Assembly: GCA_947086925.1 (NCBI GenBank)
Contig: CAMUAL010000004.1
Location: 4,157-68,156, forward strand
Direction of reading: 5' to 3'
Length of the DNA: 64,000 nucleotides
Source of the DNA: an uncultured Clostridia bacterium
GTDB taxonomy: Bacteria > Bacillota > Clostridia > Christensenellales > Pumilibacteraceae
Shown here: in pieces, positions 25,341 to 34,685 of the stretch
Numbering within the stretch: position 1 is the first letter of the stretch
Layout: each line of letters starts with the position of its first letter
Program-made: the position numbers and the translations under genes
Notes under the pieces: model-generated
Database searches by the model: none
Seen by the model: only the letters and a program-made list of their open reading frames with translations
Told to the model about the DNA's origin: nothing

Positions 25341-26096
25341 TTATATTCTTACAAACACTCCGCGTCCGTCAAGATATTTTTTCAACTCCGCAATGTGAAT
25401 TTTTCCGAAATGAAAAACCGAAGCCGCAAGCGCCGCATCGGCGTGAGCAATTTCAAACGCATCGGCAAAGTGGCTCATTTCACCCGCTCCGCCGCTCGCT
25501 ATAACGGGGATATTCAGGCTGTCGGAAACAAGCTTTGTAAGTTCGCATTCAAAGCCTTTATTCGTGCCGTCGCGGTCAATACTCGTAAGCAGAATCTCTC
25601 CTGCGCCCCTCTTTTGCGCCTCAAACGCCCATTCGAGCGCGTCAAGGTCTTCTCTCGCCTTGCCCCCCTTAGAATACACGCGGTATCCGTCGCCCTCTTT
25701 TGCGGCGTCTATTGCCACCACAACACACTGACTGCCGAACTTGTCCGCAAGAGTGTTTATAAGGTCGGGACTGTGTATCGCGGCGGTGTTTATGCTAACC
25801 TTATCCGCACCCGCTCTCAATATTGCGGTTGCGTCGGAGGCGGTGCGTATTCCCCCGCCCACGCTGAGCGGCACCGCAAGACGCTCGGCTACGCGCATTA
25901 CCGTTTCGGCAACGGTTTCCGCGCCTCGCACCGATGCCGTTATATCTAAAAACACTATTTCGTCCGCACCCGCTTTTTCGTAGGCAACGGCGGTTTCAAC
26001 GGGGTCGCCGGCGTCGGTAAGATTCACAAAGTTTACGCCTTTTACGACTCTGCCGTCTTTAACGTCCAAGCACGGTATTATTCTTTTTGCCGTCAT
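25341..26096 (-). CDS. hisF: imidazole glycerol phosphate synthase, cyclase subunit
   Basis: A 251-residue TIM barrel from the start [15 protein letters not shown]; an upstream in-frame extension inside hisH is rejected because the ATG overlaps the hisH stop (TAATG). Catalytic Asp is in CLDVKDG and the second in VAIDAAKEG. Phosphate loops are SVGGGIRT and [10 protein letters not shown]. It uses ammonia from HisH to close the imidazole ring, giving IGP and AICAR. Only hisH, hisF and a hisJ-type phosphatase (50544) are in the window. Confidence 0.93.
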   Translation of the reverse strand: MTAKRIIPCLDVKDGRVVKGVNFVNLTDAGDPVETAVAYEKAGADEIVFLDITASVRGAETVAETVMRVAERLAVPLSVGGGIRTASDATAILRAGADKVSINTAAIHSPDLINTLADKFGSQCVVVAIDAAKEGDGYRVYSKGGKAREDLDALEWAFEAQKRGAGEILLTSIDRDGTNKGFECELTKLVSDSLNIPVIASGGAGEMSHFADAFEIAHADAALAASVFHFGKIHIAELKKYLDGRGVFVRI

Positions 26097-26722
26097 TACA
26101 AACTTTCCTCCCCGCAGATTGATACGAAATTGCAAAGTATTTTATGCCCCGTTTCCGAGCTTTTTTCGGGGTGAAACTGAGTTGCGAACACGTTGCCGCA
26201 CTCCGCCGCCGCAGTAAACGGCTCGCCGTACTCGGCAGTAGCCGAATTGCATTCGCACGAGTGCACGCCGAACGAATGAACAAAGTATGCAAATTCGCCG
26301 TCCGAAACTCCGTCGAGCAAACGCCCCTTACACCCGCCGAGCCGAGTCCAACCCATGTGCGGAATTTTGAGCTTTCCGGCTTTAAGGCGCGTAACTTCAC
26401 CCTTTAAAAGGCTAAGTCCTTGAACCCCCGCGCTTTCTTCGCTCGATTCGAACATCAACTGCATGCCTAGGCATATGCCGAGCAGAGGTATATTTGCCGA
26501 AACAGCCGTTTTCACGGCGTCGAAAAAACCCGATTTTTTCAGCATATCCGCGGCGTAGCCGAATGCGCCGACACCGGGCAGAACAATGCCGCGGTACTCG
26601 CCTATCGCGGCGGGATTGTTTATAACCGCAACCTCCGCGCCCGCTCTTTTAAGTCCGCCTTCCACCGAGTAAAGGTTTCCCGCGCCGTAGTCTATTACGG
26701 CTATTTTCGTTTTTTTCGTCAT
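26096..26722 (-). CDS. hisH: imidazole glycerol phosphate synthase, glutaminase subunit
   Basis: A 208-residue class I glutamine amidotransferase from MTKKTKIAVIDYGAGN. The nucleophile Cys is in LLGICLGMQLMFESSE; the His-Glu pair is in FATQFHPEKS. GVGAFGYAADML corresponds to the oxyanion-strand region. An upstream extension to 26821 overlaps the promoter and is rejected. It supplies ammonia to HisF, encoded immediately downstream with a 1-bp overlap. Confidence 0.93.
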   Translation of the reverse strand: MTKKTKIAVIDYGAGNLYSVEGGLKRAGAEVAVINNPAAIGEYRGIVLPGVGAFGYAADMLKKSGFFDAVKTAVSANIPLLGICLGMQLMFESSEESAGVQGLSLLKGEVTRLKAGKLKIPHMGWTRLGGCKGRLLDGVSDGEFAYFVHSFGVHSCECNSATAEYGEPFTAAAECGNVFATQFHPEKSSETGHKILCNFVSICGEESL

Positions 26723-26788
26723 TCGCTTAAAATCCTCGCAAAAGTCAAAACACTCCGCACCTACAACGTATTTCGGTACGGTATTGTA

Positions 26789-26817
26789 AGTATAATATTT
26801 TCGGCGTTTTCCGTCAA
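26789..26817 (-). promoter_or_regulatory. promoter of hisHF
   Basis: Minus-strand TTGACG (26812-26817), 17-bp spacer, TATACT (26789-26794), about 65 bp before ATG 26722. Confidence 0.75.
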
Positions 26818-26831
26818 ACATTTTGCGACTG

Positions 26832-26860
26832 TTGACAACGCGCCTATATTATGGTATTAT
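26832..26860 (+). promoter_or_regulatory. promoter of lgt (leaderless)
   Basis: TTGACA (26832-26837), 17-bp spacer, TATTAT (26855-26860), then only 6 nt before ATG 26867. No Shine-Dalgarno can be present in the transcript. Confidence 0.85.
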
Positions 26861-26866
26861 TTAAAT

Positions 26867-27766
26867 ATGTACGAATATCTGTTCGGCGTAGAAGCTCTAC
26901 CCATGTACGGAGTTATGCTTGCCGTAGGACTGCTTGCCGCCGTTTTAACATTCAGAATAATATGCACCAAAAAAAAGGTAGACGACAAAACATACACGTT
27001 CTACTCGCTTTTGGCAATAATAAGCATCGCTCTCGGAATCGGGGGCGCGGCACTCTTTCAGTCGGTTTACGATATGATTGAAGCCGCCGCAAATGGCAAT
27101 AAAGTAACATTCGGGTACTCCGGACTCACGTTTATGGGCGGACTTATAACCGGAGTGCTCGTATACGTAATAGGCACGCTCATTTTCGCAAAGGGCAAAG
27201 TAAAACGCAACTTTTTCGAGTGCGCGTCTTATGCCGCTCCTTGCTTGGTGCTCGGGCATATGTTCGGGCGCATAGGCTGTTTTTGCGCAGGTTGCTGCTA
27301 CGGCAAACCCACCGACAGCTTTATAGGAATAAAATTCGTTACAACCGATACAAAGGTACACCCCACCCAGCTTTACGAAGTTATATTTTTGGCGGTGCTG
27401 TTTGCGCTTATGATGGTATTACTCTTTAAATACAACCGCTACAAAATACTGCTTCCGCTTTACGGAATGGCATACGCGGTATTCCGCTTTTTGATAGAGT
27501 TCATACGCGACGACGACCGCGGACAGTTTATCCCCGGATTATCCCCCAGCCAATTTCAGGTTATACTCTTGTTTTCGGTTGCGGTCGCGCTCGCCTTGCT
27601 TATTTACAAATTTAACATTATTCCATTTGCAAAAGCAAAAGACGCCGTGCCGAAATCGACTCCCGTTTCCGCGCAATGCGAATTAACCGACGAATCCGAC
27701 GATAATAAAACCGAAACCAAAACCGACGAATCCGAAACGGAAAAAACCGAACCGAAATCTCATTAA
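26867..27766 (+). CDS. lgt: prolipoprotein diacylglyceryl transferase
   Basis: A 299-residue polytopic membrane enzyme that attaches diacylglycerol to the lipobox Cys of prolipoproteins. It has about seven hydrophobic helices, the Lgt signature LVLGHMFGRIGCFCAGCCYG (about 124-143) and the late RFLIEFIRDDDRG. A ~45-residue Thr/Glu/Lys-rich cytoplasmic tail (from about 255) is an addition to the core fold. The substrates are visible in this window: the lipoproteins at 53249 and 57571 both carry lipobox Cys residues. Confidence 0.93.
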   Translation: MYEYLFGVEALPMYGVMLAVGLLAAVLTFRIICTKKKVDDKTYTFYSLLAIISIALGIGGAALFQSVYDMIEAAANGNKVTFGYSGLTFMGGLITGVLVYVIGTLIFAKGKVKRNFFECASYAAPCLVLGHMFGRIGCFCAGCCYGKPTDSFIGIKFVTTDTKVHPTQLYEVIFLAVLFALMMVLLFKYNRYKILLPLYGMAYAVFRFLIEFIRDDDRGQFIPGLSPSQFQVILLFSVAVALALLIYKFNIIPFAKAKDAVPKSTPVSAQCELTDESDDNKTETKTDESETEKTEPKSH

Positions 27767-27767
27767 G

Positions 27768-28712
27768 CTACTGATTCGTGAATCCTTTACCCACTACTTC
27801 GCTTGTGCCGCTTACGTATGCAAACGTATCGGGATATTTTTTCAGAATTTCGCGCAGTTGCGAAAGTTGACGCTTGCGCAGTATGCAAACAAGTTTGGTG
27901 CGTTCCGCACCCGTATACATACCCTTTGCACTTGTGGCGGTTACGCCTCGGTGCAATTTTTCTATAATCTCGCGTGAAATTTCCTCGGCATGAGAAGTTA
28001 TTATTTCGAATTTCAGCGCCGACTTAAAGCCTTGCAGAATCGTTTCGGTAACCTTGCCCGACGCGAACATTTCAACAAACGAGAGAAGCACGGGCACAAT
28101 CGAGAAATCGTAAACGAAGAACGAAACTATTACAACCGAACTGTCGAGAATAAATATAAACCATGCCACGTTTGTAGCCGAATACTTTTTCTGAACGATT
28201 GTTGCGATAATATCGGTGCCGCCGTTACTGCCGCCGAGTTTAAGCATAAGAGCGATTCCCACGCCGCCTATAATGCCGCCCGCAAGCGCGTATAAAACGC
28301 GGTCGGCACCGTTGGGGTCTGCCGCCTTGCACACAATGTTTTCGAATCCGGGAATATGCTCGAACAAAAGCATAAAACACGTCGAGAGAATAATTGCGCC
28401 GCTCGAAATTATTCCGAACCTCTTGCCCAAAAATATGAACGCGATTATTATAAGCGGAATATTTATAGCAAACAGGAAGTAACCCGCATTCGGATTACCG
28501 GGAAGCTTGTTTGAAAGCATCGACGCAATACCCGTAATTCCGCCCGGAGCAAACTCGTTCGGCACTATGAATATGTAAACCGCTATTGCCCTTACCATGC
28601 CCGCGCCGAGTACGCCGAGTATAAGCAAAATGATTTTTTTTGCGGACATCTTCTCACCTTTGGCAAGCTCGCGCTCGTCTTGGGCGTTTTGCATTTGTTT
28701 CTTGCTGACCAT
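27768..28712 (-). CDS. YitT-family membrane protein with DUF2179 domain
   Basis: About 314 residues from MVSKKQMQ at 28712; an internal start at 28649 (MSAKKIIL, preceded by AAGGTGA) is an alternative. Five to six transmembrane helices, with the family's FIVPNEFAPGGITGIASML and LKLGGSNGGTDIIATIVQKK. A C-terminal cytoplasmic domain (about 225-314) has HRGVTATSAKGMYTGAERTK, typical of DUF2179. The molecular function of the family is unsettled. A -10-like TATACT lies at 28735-28740 inside the end of the next gene. Confidence 0.8.
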   Translation of the reverse strand: MVSKKQMQNAQDERELAKGEKMSAKKIILLILGVLGAGMVRAIAVYIFIVPNEFAPGGITGIASMLSNKLPGNPNAGYFLFAINIPLIIIAFIFLGKRFGIISSGAIILSTCFMLLFEHIPGFENIVCKAADPNGADRVLYALAGGIIGGVGIALMLKLGGSNGGTDIIATIVQKKYSATNVAWFIFILDSSVVIVSFFVYDFSIVPVLLSFVEMFASGKVTETILQGFKSALKFEIITSHAEEISREIIEKLHRGVTATSAKGMYTGAERTKLVCILRKRQLSQLREILKKYPDTFAYVSGTSEVVGKGFTNQ

Positions 28713-28752
28713 GGTTATGTTTTGCCTTTGATATAGTATATTGTTTTTGATT

Positions 28753-29574
28753 TTATCGATTTGCGACAAAAATTCTCGTTGCGGGAGCTTTGCCCGAAAC
28801 AACCTCGTCGATGTCGTAGTCGGCGGAAGAAATAATCACCTTAACGCCCGCCTCTATACACGGCTTTATGTATTCGAGTTTTGCCTTTGCCCCGTTTGCG
28901 CCCGCGCGGGAAGCCCCCTTGCACAAAAGCTTTATCTTGTCGATTTTACTTATTACTTCCGCCGCCGTAGGCGCGCAAATTTCGCTTATGAGAGTTTCGG
29001 GCTTTTTTATATCTTCGTAAACGCCGCTTAAAGTGGAAAAAATAAGGAGCGTTTCGGCATTTACCAGGCAGGCAATCTGCGCCGCGGTTTCGTCGTTATC
29101 CACAAGCTCGTACACGGTACTGCGTTCGCGCTGTAATTGCCTTATCTCCATTTTGCGGTTTTCCTCGCAAGATACGGCGTCGTTGTAGTTTATTATCGGA
29201 ATCGCATTCTGCATGGGTGCGCGCATAAGCATGTTTTTAATGCTCTCGCGCTTCACCGAGTCGTTAAAGTGACTGTGCTCAACAAGCACCTGACGCACCG
29301 AATAACGCGCGTCTATAAAGTTTCGGTAAGTTTGCATAAGAATCGCCTGTCCTTGCGACGCATAATCCATTTTATCCTCGTCCGCACCGCCAGAAAGCTC
29401 ACCGCCCGACCGCTGAATATAATCGAGCCGCCCGATTTCGGTAGCACCGCTGCTAACCCAAACCATACCCGGTTTAAGTTGCCGCGAAAGACGTGCGAAT
29501 TTGTTGTAATCTATCGTATGGTGCGCGCTGTCCACAAGAGCCATCGACCCTATTTTGCCTACCAACTTTATCAT
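28753..29574 (-). CDS. glutamate 5-kinase-like amino-acid kinase, no PUA domain
   Basis: A 273-residue amino-acid-kinase-fold protein. It shows the glutamate 5-kinase order of motifs: K-x-G-S near the N-terminus (GKIGSMAL), WVSSGATEIGRL, ASQGQAILMQTYRNF, IPIINYNDAV, DNDETAAQIACLV and LLIFSTLSGVYED. The final Gly-rich substrate loop is altered (KGASRAGANGAKAKLEYIK). It lacks the C-terminal PUA domain of most ProB proteins. proA is not adjacent, so the substrate is uncertain. It is transcribed from a leaderless promoter. Confidence 0.65.
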   Translation of the reverse strand: MIKLVGKIGSMALVDSAHHTIDYNKFARLSRQLKPGMVWVSSGATEIGRLDYIQRSGGELSGGADEDKMDYASQGQAILMQTYRNFIDARYSVRQVLVEHSHFNDSVKRESIKNMLMRAPMQNAIPIINYNDAVSCEENRKMEIRQLQRERSTVYELVDNDETAAQIACLVNAETLLIFSTLSGVYEDIKKPETLISEICAPTAAEVISKIDKIKLLCKGASRAGANGAKAKLEYIKPCIEAGVKVIISSADYDIDEVVSGKAPATRIFVANR

Positions 29575-29580
29575 ATCTAC

Positions 29581-29609
29581 ATATTATCACACAATAATTA
29601 AGGTGTCAA
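29581..29609 (-). promoter_or_regulatory. promoter of the glutamate 5-kinase-like gene (leaderless)
   Basis: Minus-strand TTGACA (29604-29609), 17-bp spacer, TAATAT (29581-29586), then 6 nt before ATG 29574. Confidence 0.85.
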
Positions 29610-29640
29610 GTATGACGAATAATTTGCGGCGTAAATTTAT

Positions 29641-29672
29641 AAAAACACGCCGCCCGTAAGCAACGTGTTTTT
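29641..29672 (-). terminator. terminator after pfkA
   Basis: AAAAACACG / CGTGTTTTT 9-bp stem with a 14-nt loop, T-rich on both sides, about 45 bp past the pfkA stop. Confidence 0.75.
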
Positions 29673-29715
29673 GTTTTAAGTTTTTTTAAATCGTATTTTA
29701 ATCGTAGCAAATAAA

Positions 29716-30675
29716 TTATCTCGCCACAACGCTTGCCATGTTGTACAAATCGAGATTGAATTTCTTTTTCATGCCGCATGCGGTGATTATATCCTCGTCG
29801 TAAAGCTTGTTGTTCCTTATGCCCACAACTCGGTTGCCTATTCCTTTTTCGAGCAGTTGCACCGCATACACTCCCATTGTAGTGCCCAAATAGCGGTCTT
29901 TCATGCTCGGACTTCCGCCGCGTTGCAAATGCCCGAGCACGGTACTTCTTATGCTAAGTCCGGTGCGTTCCGAAATCATCTTCGACAAATCGTCGGCTTT
30001 GCCCGCCCCCTCGGCAAGCACCACTATTCCGCTGTGTTTGCCGCGCTGTTTGCTCGCCTCCAATCTTTCGCAAATGCGCACAATGTCTATCTTATGCTCG
30101 GGCACGATTATTACTTCCGCGCCGCCGCCCAACCCCGCATAAAGCGCAAGGTCGCCGCAGTTGCGTCCCATAACCTCGACTATCGAAACTCGGTCGTGAC
30201 TGCTCATTGTGTCGCGTATTTTGTTTATAGCATCCAAAATGGTATTGCACGCCGTATCGAATCCGAGCGTATAATCGGTGTAAGCAAGGTCGTTATCGAT
30301 TGTTCCGGGAATCCCTATCGAGGGAAATCCGAGTTCGCTGATAGCTTTCGCACCCATAAACGAACCGTCGCCGCCTATAACGATAAGCCCCTCTACTCCC
30401 GCGCGTTCAAGCGATTCTACCGCTTTGAGCTGCCCCTCTTTTGTCATCATCTCTTTACAGCGGGCAGTGCGCAGTATCGTGCCGCCGCGTTGGATAATAT
30501 CCGAAACACTGCGCATATTCATATCGATAAATTTTCCTTCGAGCAAGCCGGCGTAGCCCTGCTCGACTCCGCAAACTTCCATTCCCGCGAATATGGCGTA
30601 ACGCACAACCGCGCGAATAGCCGCGTTCATTCCGGGCGCATCTCCGCCCGACGTAAGCACCGCGATTTTTTTCAT
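29716..30675 (-). CDS. pfkA: ATP-dependent 6-phosphofructokinase
   Basis: A 319-residue enzyme, matching the usual bacterial Pfk length, from ATG 30675 (GGAGGGG upstream). It phosphorylates fructose-6-phosphate in glycolysis. Visible motifs are TSGGDAPGMNAAIRAVVR, the ATP loop VIGGDGSFMGA, the catalytic PGTIDNDLAYTDYTLG, VEVMGRNCGDLAL and LGHLQRGGSPSMKDR. It is the last gene of the murB-whiA-HPr-dnaE cluster, but 269 bp separate it from dnaE, so it likely has its own promoter. Confidence 0.96.
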   Translation of the reverse strand: MKKIAVLTSGGDAPGMNAAIRAVVRYAIFAGMEVCGVEQGYAGLLEGKFIDMNMRSVSDIIQRGGTILRTARCKEMMTKEGQLKAVESLERAGVEGLIVIGGDGSFMGAKAISELGFPSIGIPGTIDNDLAYTDYTLGFDTACNTILDAINKIRDTMSSHDRVSIVEVMGRNCGDLALYAGLGGGAEVIIVPEHKIDIVRICERLEASKQRGKHSGIVVLAEGAGKADDLSKMISERTGLSIRSTVLGHLQRGGSPSMKDRYLGTTMGVYAVQLLEKGIGNRVVGIRNNKLYDEDIITACGMKKKFNLDLYNMASVVAR

Positions 30676-30944
30676 AAAACCCCTCCGCAAAATTTATAAG
30701 TCTTGTTAAATATACCAATCTCCGCAAAGCCGCAGACGCATTGTATAATTTATCTGCATTTATATTGTTTTGCTTTGTATATTATTTTATCAAATAATTT
30801 TTATAATTACAACTGTTTCAATATGATTTTTATGCTTGTAAAACGTCAAATTATGCAACGAATTTACACGCGCCGCACGGTACACGTGTACTGCCGTCAT
30901 GTCCCGAAATACCATAGCGCCGAGCCGTTTATACGCATATTCGC
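30676..30944. promoter_or_regulatory. AT-rich upstream region of pfkA with a GTACACGTGTAC palindrome
   Basis: This 269-bp gap holds no gene. It contains the perfect 12-bp palindrome GTACACGTGTAC at 30880-30891 and several AT-rich -10-like stretches. One possible minus-strand promoter is TTGACG, 17 bp, TCATAT just downstream of the palindrome. The same 12-mer occurs at 60277-60288 upstream of the glycosidase gene, so both may answer to one regulator. Confidence 0.5.
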
Positions 30945-33900
30945 TCAGTCAGAATTGCGCGTTGCCACTTTAACGCCGTCGGAACCGAGCAATCCTTTTG
31001 CTTCGTTTATAAGGCTGTCGCTTACGCTTACGTTTATTCCGAGCGGATAAAGCTTGCCGTCGTCGAGATTTTTGCAGTACGTTTCGTCGCGCCCCGGATA
31101 AGCCGCAAGAATATCTTGCAAATTATCCATAACCGACGGGTCGGAATTATCGAACGACAAATAAAAGCATATCATTTTGGGCGGAGTTTCGGGTTTTACG
31201 TCGCGCCACGGTTCGATTGAGTCCACCCACACGGTAACGGAATCTTCGCGGTTTTTAACTTTGCCGCCGATAGTCACCATGTTATCTTTAACAAACACGT
31301 TTTTGTATTTTTTGTACGTATAGCCGGTAAGCATAAGTTCAACCGTGCCGTACAAGTCTTCGAGCTTTCCTATGCCGAGTTCTTTGCCCGTTTTGGTAAT
31401 CTTCTTTTCGGCGACTATCAGCATGCCGCCAAGCTGAACGGGGGTGTCGTCGGGAATAGAATAGTGTTCTTCCCCGTCGCCGCTCTTGCCGTCGTCTTCC
31501 TCGCTTGAAACTCCGTAAGAGGGTTTAAGAGTAGACGAATTGTACTTATACTTTTTAAGATGCCCCGTAAATTCCTCTAACGGGTGTCCCGTAAGATAAA
31601 CGCCCGCAACTTCCTTTTCTTTGGCAAGCTTTACGCTTATGGGGTACTCGCGCATTTCTGGGTACTCGAACGAATCGAGTTTTTCGCAGTCGTCGTTCAT
31701 ATCGAAAAACGAGAACTGCCCTTTGAGCCTTGCCGCTCGGTCTTTATTTACGCGGTCGATAACGCTTTCGTAAACCGCAATATACTGACTGCGCGTTTTG
31801 CCGAGGCAATCGAATGCGCCCGCATAAATAAGACTCTCCAAACTGCGTTTATTAAGCTGAGCGTCCTCGGTGCGCTTTACAAAGTGCACAAAGTCGGTAA
31901 AGTCACCGCCCTTTTCGCGCTCGGCGACTATTTCCTCTATTACGCTTCTGCCTACGTTTTTAACGGCGGCAAGACCTATACGCACCGCGCCGTCCTCAAC
32001 CGTGAACTCCGCAAACGATTTGTTTATAGAGGGCGGCAAAACCGTTACATTGCGCTCTTTCAAATACGTTAAATAGTTGGTTATCTCGTCTATACTCGTT
32101 ATTCGGTTATTAAGAACGGCGGTAATATATTCTACGGGATAATAGCATTTGAGATAAGCCGTCTGATACGTAATGTACGCATACGCCGCGGCATGACTTT
32201 TGTTGAACGCATACGAGGCAAACGCAATCATGTCGTCGTAAATTTTGTTTGCGACTTCCGCGCTTACGCCGTTTTTAATACAACCGGGAATTTCTCGTCC
32301 GTGGTCCACCGTTCCGTGCAAAAACACTTCGCGTTCCTTTTCCATGGCGTCCACTTTCTTCTTGCTCATCATGCGCCTTACGTTATCTGCCCGTCCGAGC
32401 GTATAGCCGCCGAGAGCCTGCACAAGTTGCATAACCTGTTCCTGATAAACCATTATTCCGTAACTTACTTCGAGTATCGGTTTACAAAGCGGGTGGTCGT
32501 ACTTAATCTTGTCGGGGTTCTTTTTGTTGAATACGTAGTCGCCTATTTTGTCCATGGGACCGGGGCGGTACAGCGATATTCCCGCTATAATATCTTCCAA
32601 ACTGCTCGGCTTTAAGTCGCGCATGAACTTCTTAATGCCTTCCGATTCGAGCTGAAACACCGCGTGCGTATCGCCGTCGCCTATAAGCTTAAACACATTT
32701 GGGTCGTCGTAGTCCATGTTGTAAAAGTCAAGCTCGACTCCCTTTGTTACCTTAATTATATCAACGGCTTTTTTAATGTCGGTAAGAGTGCGCAGCCCCA
32801 AAAAGTCCATTTTCAGAAGTCCGAGTTCTTCGCACTCTATCATGTTAAATTCGGTGGTAATGATTCCGTCGCCGTTTTTCGCCATGGGAACGTGGTCGGA
32901 TATGGGGTCGCGGCATATTATAACGCCCGCCGCGTGCATGCCCGTCTGACGCGGCATACCCTCGATTTTCATTGCCATATCCAAAATAATGTGCGCCATT
33001 TCGTTGTTTTCGTAAAGCTCTTTAAGCTCCCCTATTACGGGGCTCGGCTCGTTATCCTTCCACTTTTGAAGTCCGAGAATATGCGGCAAATGCTTTTTGC
33101 CCATCATTGCGGGAATAAGCTTGGTTATTTTTTCCACTTCCGAATACGGATAGTTGTAAACGCGCCCCACGTCTTTAACCGCCGCTTTTGCAGCCATTGT
33201 GCCGAATGTGACAATCTGCGACACGTTGGGCGCACCGTATTTTTCGGTTACGTACTGAATAACGCGCTCGCGCTTGTCAACGCAAAAGTCTATGTCGAAG
33301 TCGGGATTGCTTACGCGCTCGGCGTTAAGGAATCTTTCGAAAAACAGCTGATATTTAAGAGGATTGACCTTTGTTATTCCTATTGCGTACGCAACTATAC
33401 TGCCCGCGCCGCTTCCGCGCCCCGGTCCTACCGGAACGTCGTGCGTTTCCGACCAATGGATAAAATCCCACACAATCAAAAAGTAGTCCACAAACCCGAG
33501 CTTATGTATTACTCCGAGCTCGTACTCGGCACGTTTTTCTATCTCCTCGGTAATTTCGCCGTACTTCGCTTTGAGTCCGTCGAAAGTCAGTTTGCGCAGA
33601 TATTCGTAAGGCTCGCTTCCGTCTTCGGGGTAAAACGACGGCAAAAGCGGCTCTTTGCGGAAATAGTAACAGCCGTCGCATTTGTCGGCTATTTCGCGCG
33701 TTACGCTCAAACTCTCGGGAAGCGACGGGAAAAGCGACAGCATTTCGTCGTAACTTTTAAGGTAAAATTCCTTTGTGGGGAAATATCCGTCGTCGTTGAT
33801 TTCCTCGTCGGACACGGAATTGTCGTTCTTTTTAACCTCGTCCTCGTTGTAAACCATGGTTGTTCTAAACGATATGCACTGCAACACTTTTTGCATTGCG

Positions 33901-34616
33901 GCATCTTCTTTTTTGAGGTAGTGCACGTCGTTTGTCGCAACAATTTTTACGCCGTTGTCGCGCGCAAGTTTTATCAAATGCGGCAGAACAACCTTTTGGT
34001 CTTTTATGTTATGGTCCTGAATTTCAACGTAAAAATCTTCGCCGAAAAGACTCTTGAATTCTTTTACGTAAGAGTCGGCTTTTTGCATATCGCCCGCAAG
34101 TATCGCCTGCGGAATAACGCCTGCTATACATGCGGAAAGACATATAAGCCCTTTTGTGTATTGCCTAAGTAGCGGCATATCTATTCTCGGCTTATAGTAA
34201 AGTCCCTCGGTGTACGAGCGCGACACAAGCTTAACAAGGTTACGGTATCCTTCCTCGTTTTTGGCAAGCAAAATAAGGTGGTTGTACTTCGGCATCTTGC
34301 CGCCGGAAGTAGTCTTTACGTTCATGTCTTCGCACATGTAAAGCTCGCACCCTATTATCGGCTTAACCTTATAAGGTCGCTTTTCTTTCATGAACTCGTA
34401 AAAATCCGCTTTGGGGTCGGTGTACCTTACCGCCGCTTTTACAAATTCGAGTACTCCGTACATGTTGCCGTGGTCGGTTATCGCAACCGCAGGCATGTTC
34501 ATATCGCCGCATGCCGAAAACAGCTTGCCTATGCGCGTTGCGCCGTCGAGCAAACTGTACTCCGTGTGAACGTGCAAATGCACAAATTCTTTTTGTGTGT
34601 TGTTACTTTCTTCCAT
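30945..34616 (-). CDS. dnaE: DNA polymerase III alpha subunit
   Basis: A 1223-residue replicative polymerase. The N-terminal PHP domain begins VHLHVHTEYSLLDGATRIG. The C-family polymerase core has PVGPGRGSGAGSIVAYA and the catalytic NPDFDIDFCVDKRER; FASYAFNKSHAAAYAYI and ELLGLLKMDFLGLRT-type motifs follow. A helix-hairpin-helix and an OB-fold (about 1010-1110) end the protein. Full length for DnaE1/DnaE3 types. AAAGGTG precedes the ATG. It follows the HPr-like gene by 69 bp in the conserved whiA cluster. Confidence 0.96.
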   Translation of the reverse strand: MEESNNTQKEFVHLHVHTEYSLLDGATRIGKLFSACGDMNMPAVAITDHGNMYGVLEFVKAAVRYTDPKADFYEFMKEKRPYKVKPIIGCELYMCEDMNVKTTSGGKMPKYNHLILLAKNEEGYRNLVKLVSRSYTEGLYYKPRIDMPLLRQYTKGLICLSACIAGVIPQAILAGDMQKADSYVKEFKSLFGEDFYVEIQDHNIKDQKVVLPHLIKLARDNGVKIVATNDVHYLKKEDAAMQKVLQCISFRTTMVYNEDEVKKNDNSVSDEEINDDGYFPTKEFYLKSYDEMLSLFPSLPESLSVTREIADKCDGCYYFRKEPLLPSFYPEDGSEPYEYLRKLTFDGLKAKYGEITEEIEKRAEYELGVIHKLGFVDYFLIVWDFIHWSETHDVPVGPGRGSGAGSIVAYAIGITKVNPLKYQLFFERFLNAERVSNPDFDIDFCVDKRERVIQYVTEKYGAPNVSQIVTFGTMAAKAAVKDVGRVYNYPYSEVEKITKLIPAMMGKKHLPHILGLQKWKDNEPSPVIGELKELYENNEMAHIILDMAMKIEGMPRQTGMHAAGVIICRDPISDHVPMAKNGDGIITTEFNMIECEELGLLKMDFLGLRTLTDIKKAVDIIKVTKGVELDFYNMDYDDPNVFKLIGDGDTHAVFQLESEGIKKFMRDLKPSSLEDIIAGISLYRPGPMDKIGDYVFNKKNPDKIKYDHPLCKPILEVSYGIMVYQEQVMQLVQALGGYTLGRADNVRRMMSKKKVDAMEKEREVFLHGTVDHGREIPGCIKNGVSAEVANKIYDDMIAFASYAFNKSHAAAYAYITYQTAYLKCYYPVEYITAVLNNRITSIDEITNYLTYLKERNVTVLPPSINKSFAEFTVEDGAVRIGLAAVKNVGRSVIEEIVAEREKGGDFTDFVHFVKRTEDAQLNKRSLESLIYAGAFDCLGKTRSQYIAVYESVIDRVNKDRAARLKGQFSFFDMNDDCEKLDSFEYPEMREYPISVKLAKEKEVAGVYLTGHPLEEFTGHLKKYKYNSSTLKPSYGVSSEEDDGKSGDGEEHYSIPDDTPVQLGGMLIVAEKKITKTGKELGIGKLEDLYGTVELMLTGYTYKKYKNVFVKDNMVTIGGKVKNREDSVTVWVDSIEPWRDVKPETPPKMICFYLSFDNSDPSVMDNLQDILAAYPGRDETYCKNLDDGKLYPLGINVSVSDSLINEAKGLLGSDGVKVATRNSD

Positions 34617-34685
34617 TTACGCACCTTTAAATTTATTGCCGACTTTTCGAATAACCCGCTCTCGGTTCCGCAAACCGAGTTAAAC

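Noticed and set aside
25341..26722. hisHF as part of an amidino-sugar (WbpG/HisHF-like) surface glycan pathway, given the polysaccharide operon nearby.
   Set aside because: The two genes have their own promoter, all HisH/HisF catalytic motifs are canonical, and no WbpG-type partner is present.
32664..34172. A 502-codon plus-strand frame inside dnaE.
   Set aside because: Dense in Phe/Val/Tyr/His from antisense codons of a fully conserved gene; no independent start signal.
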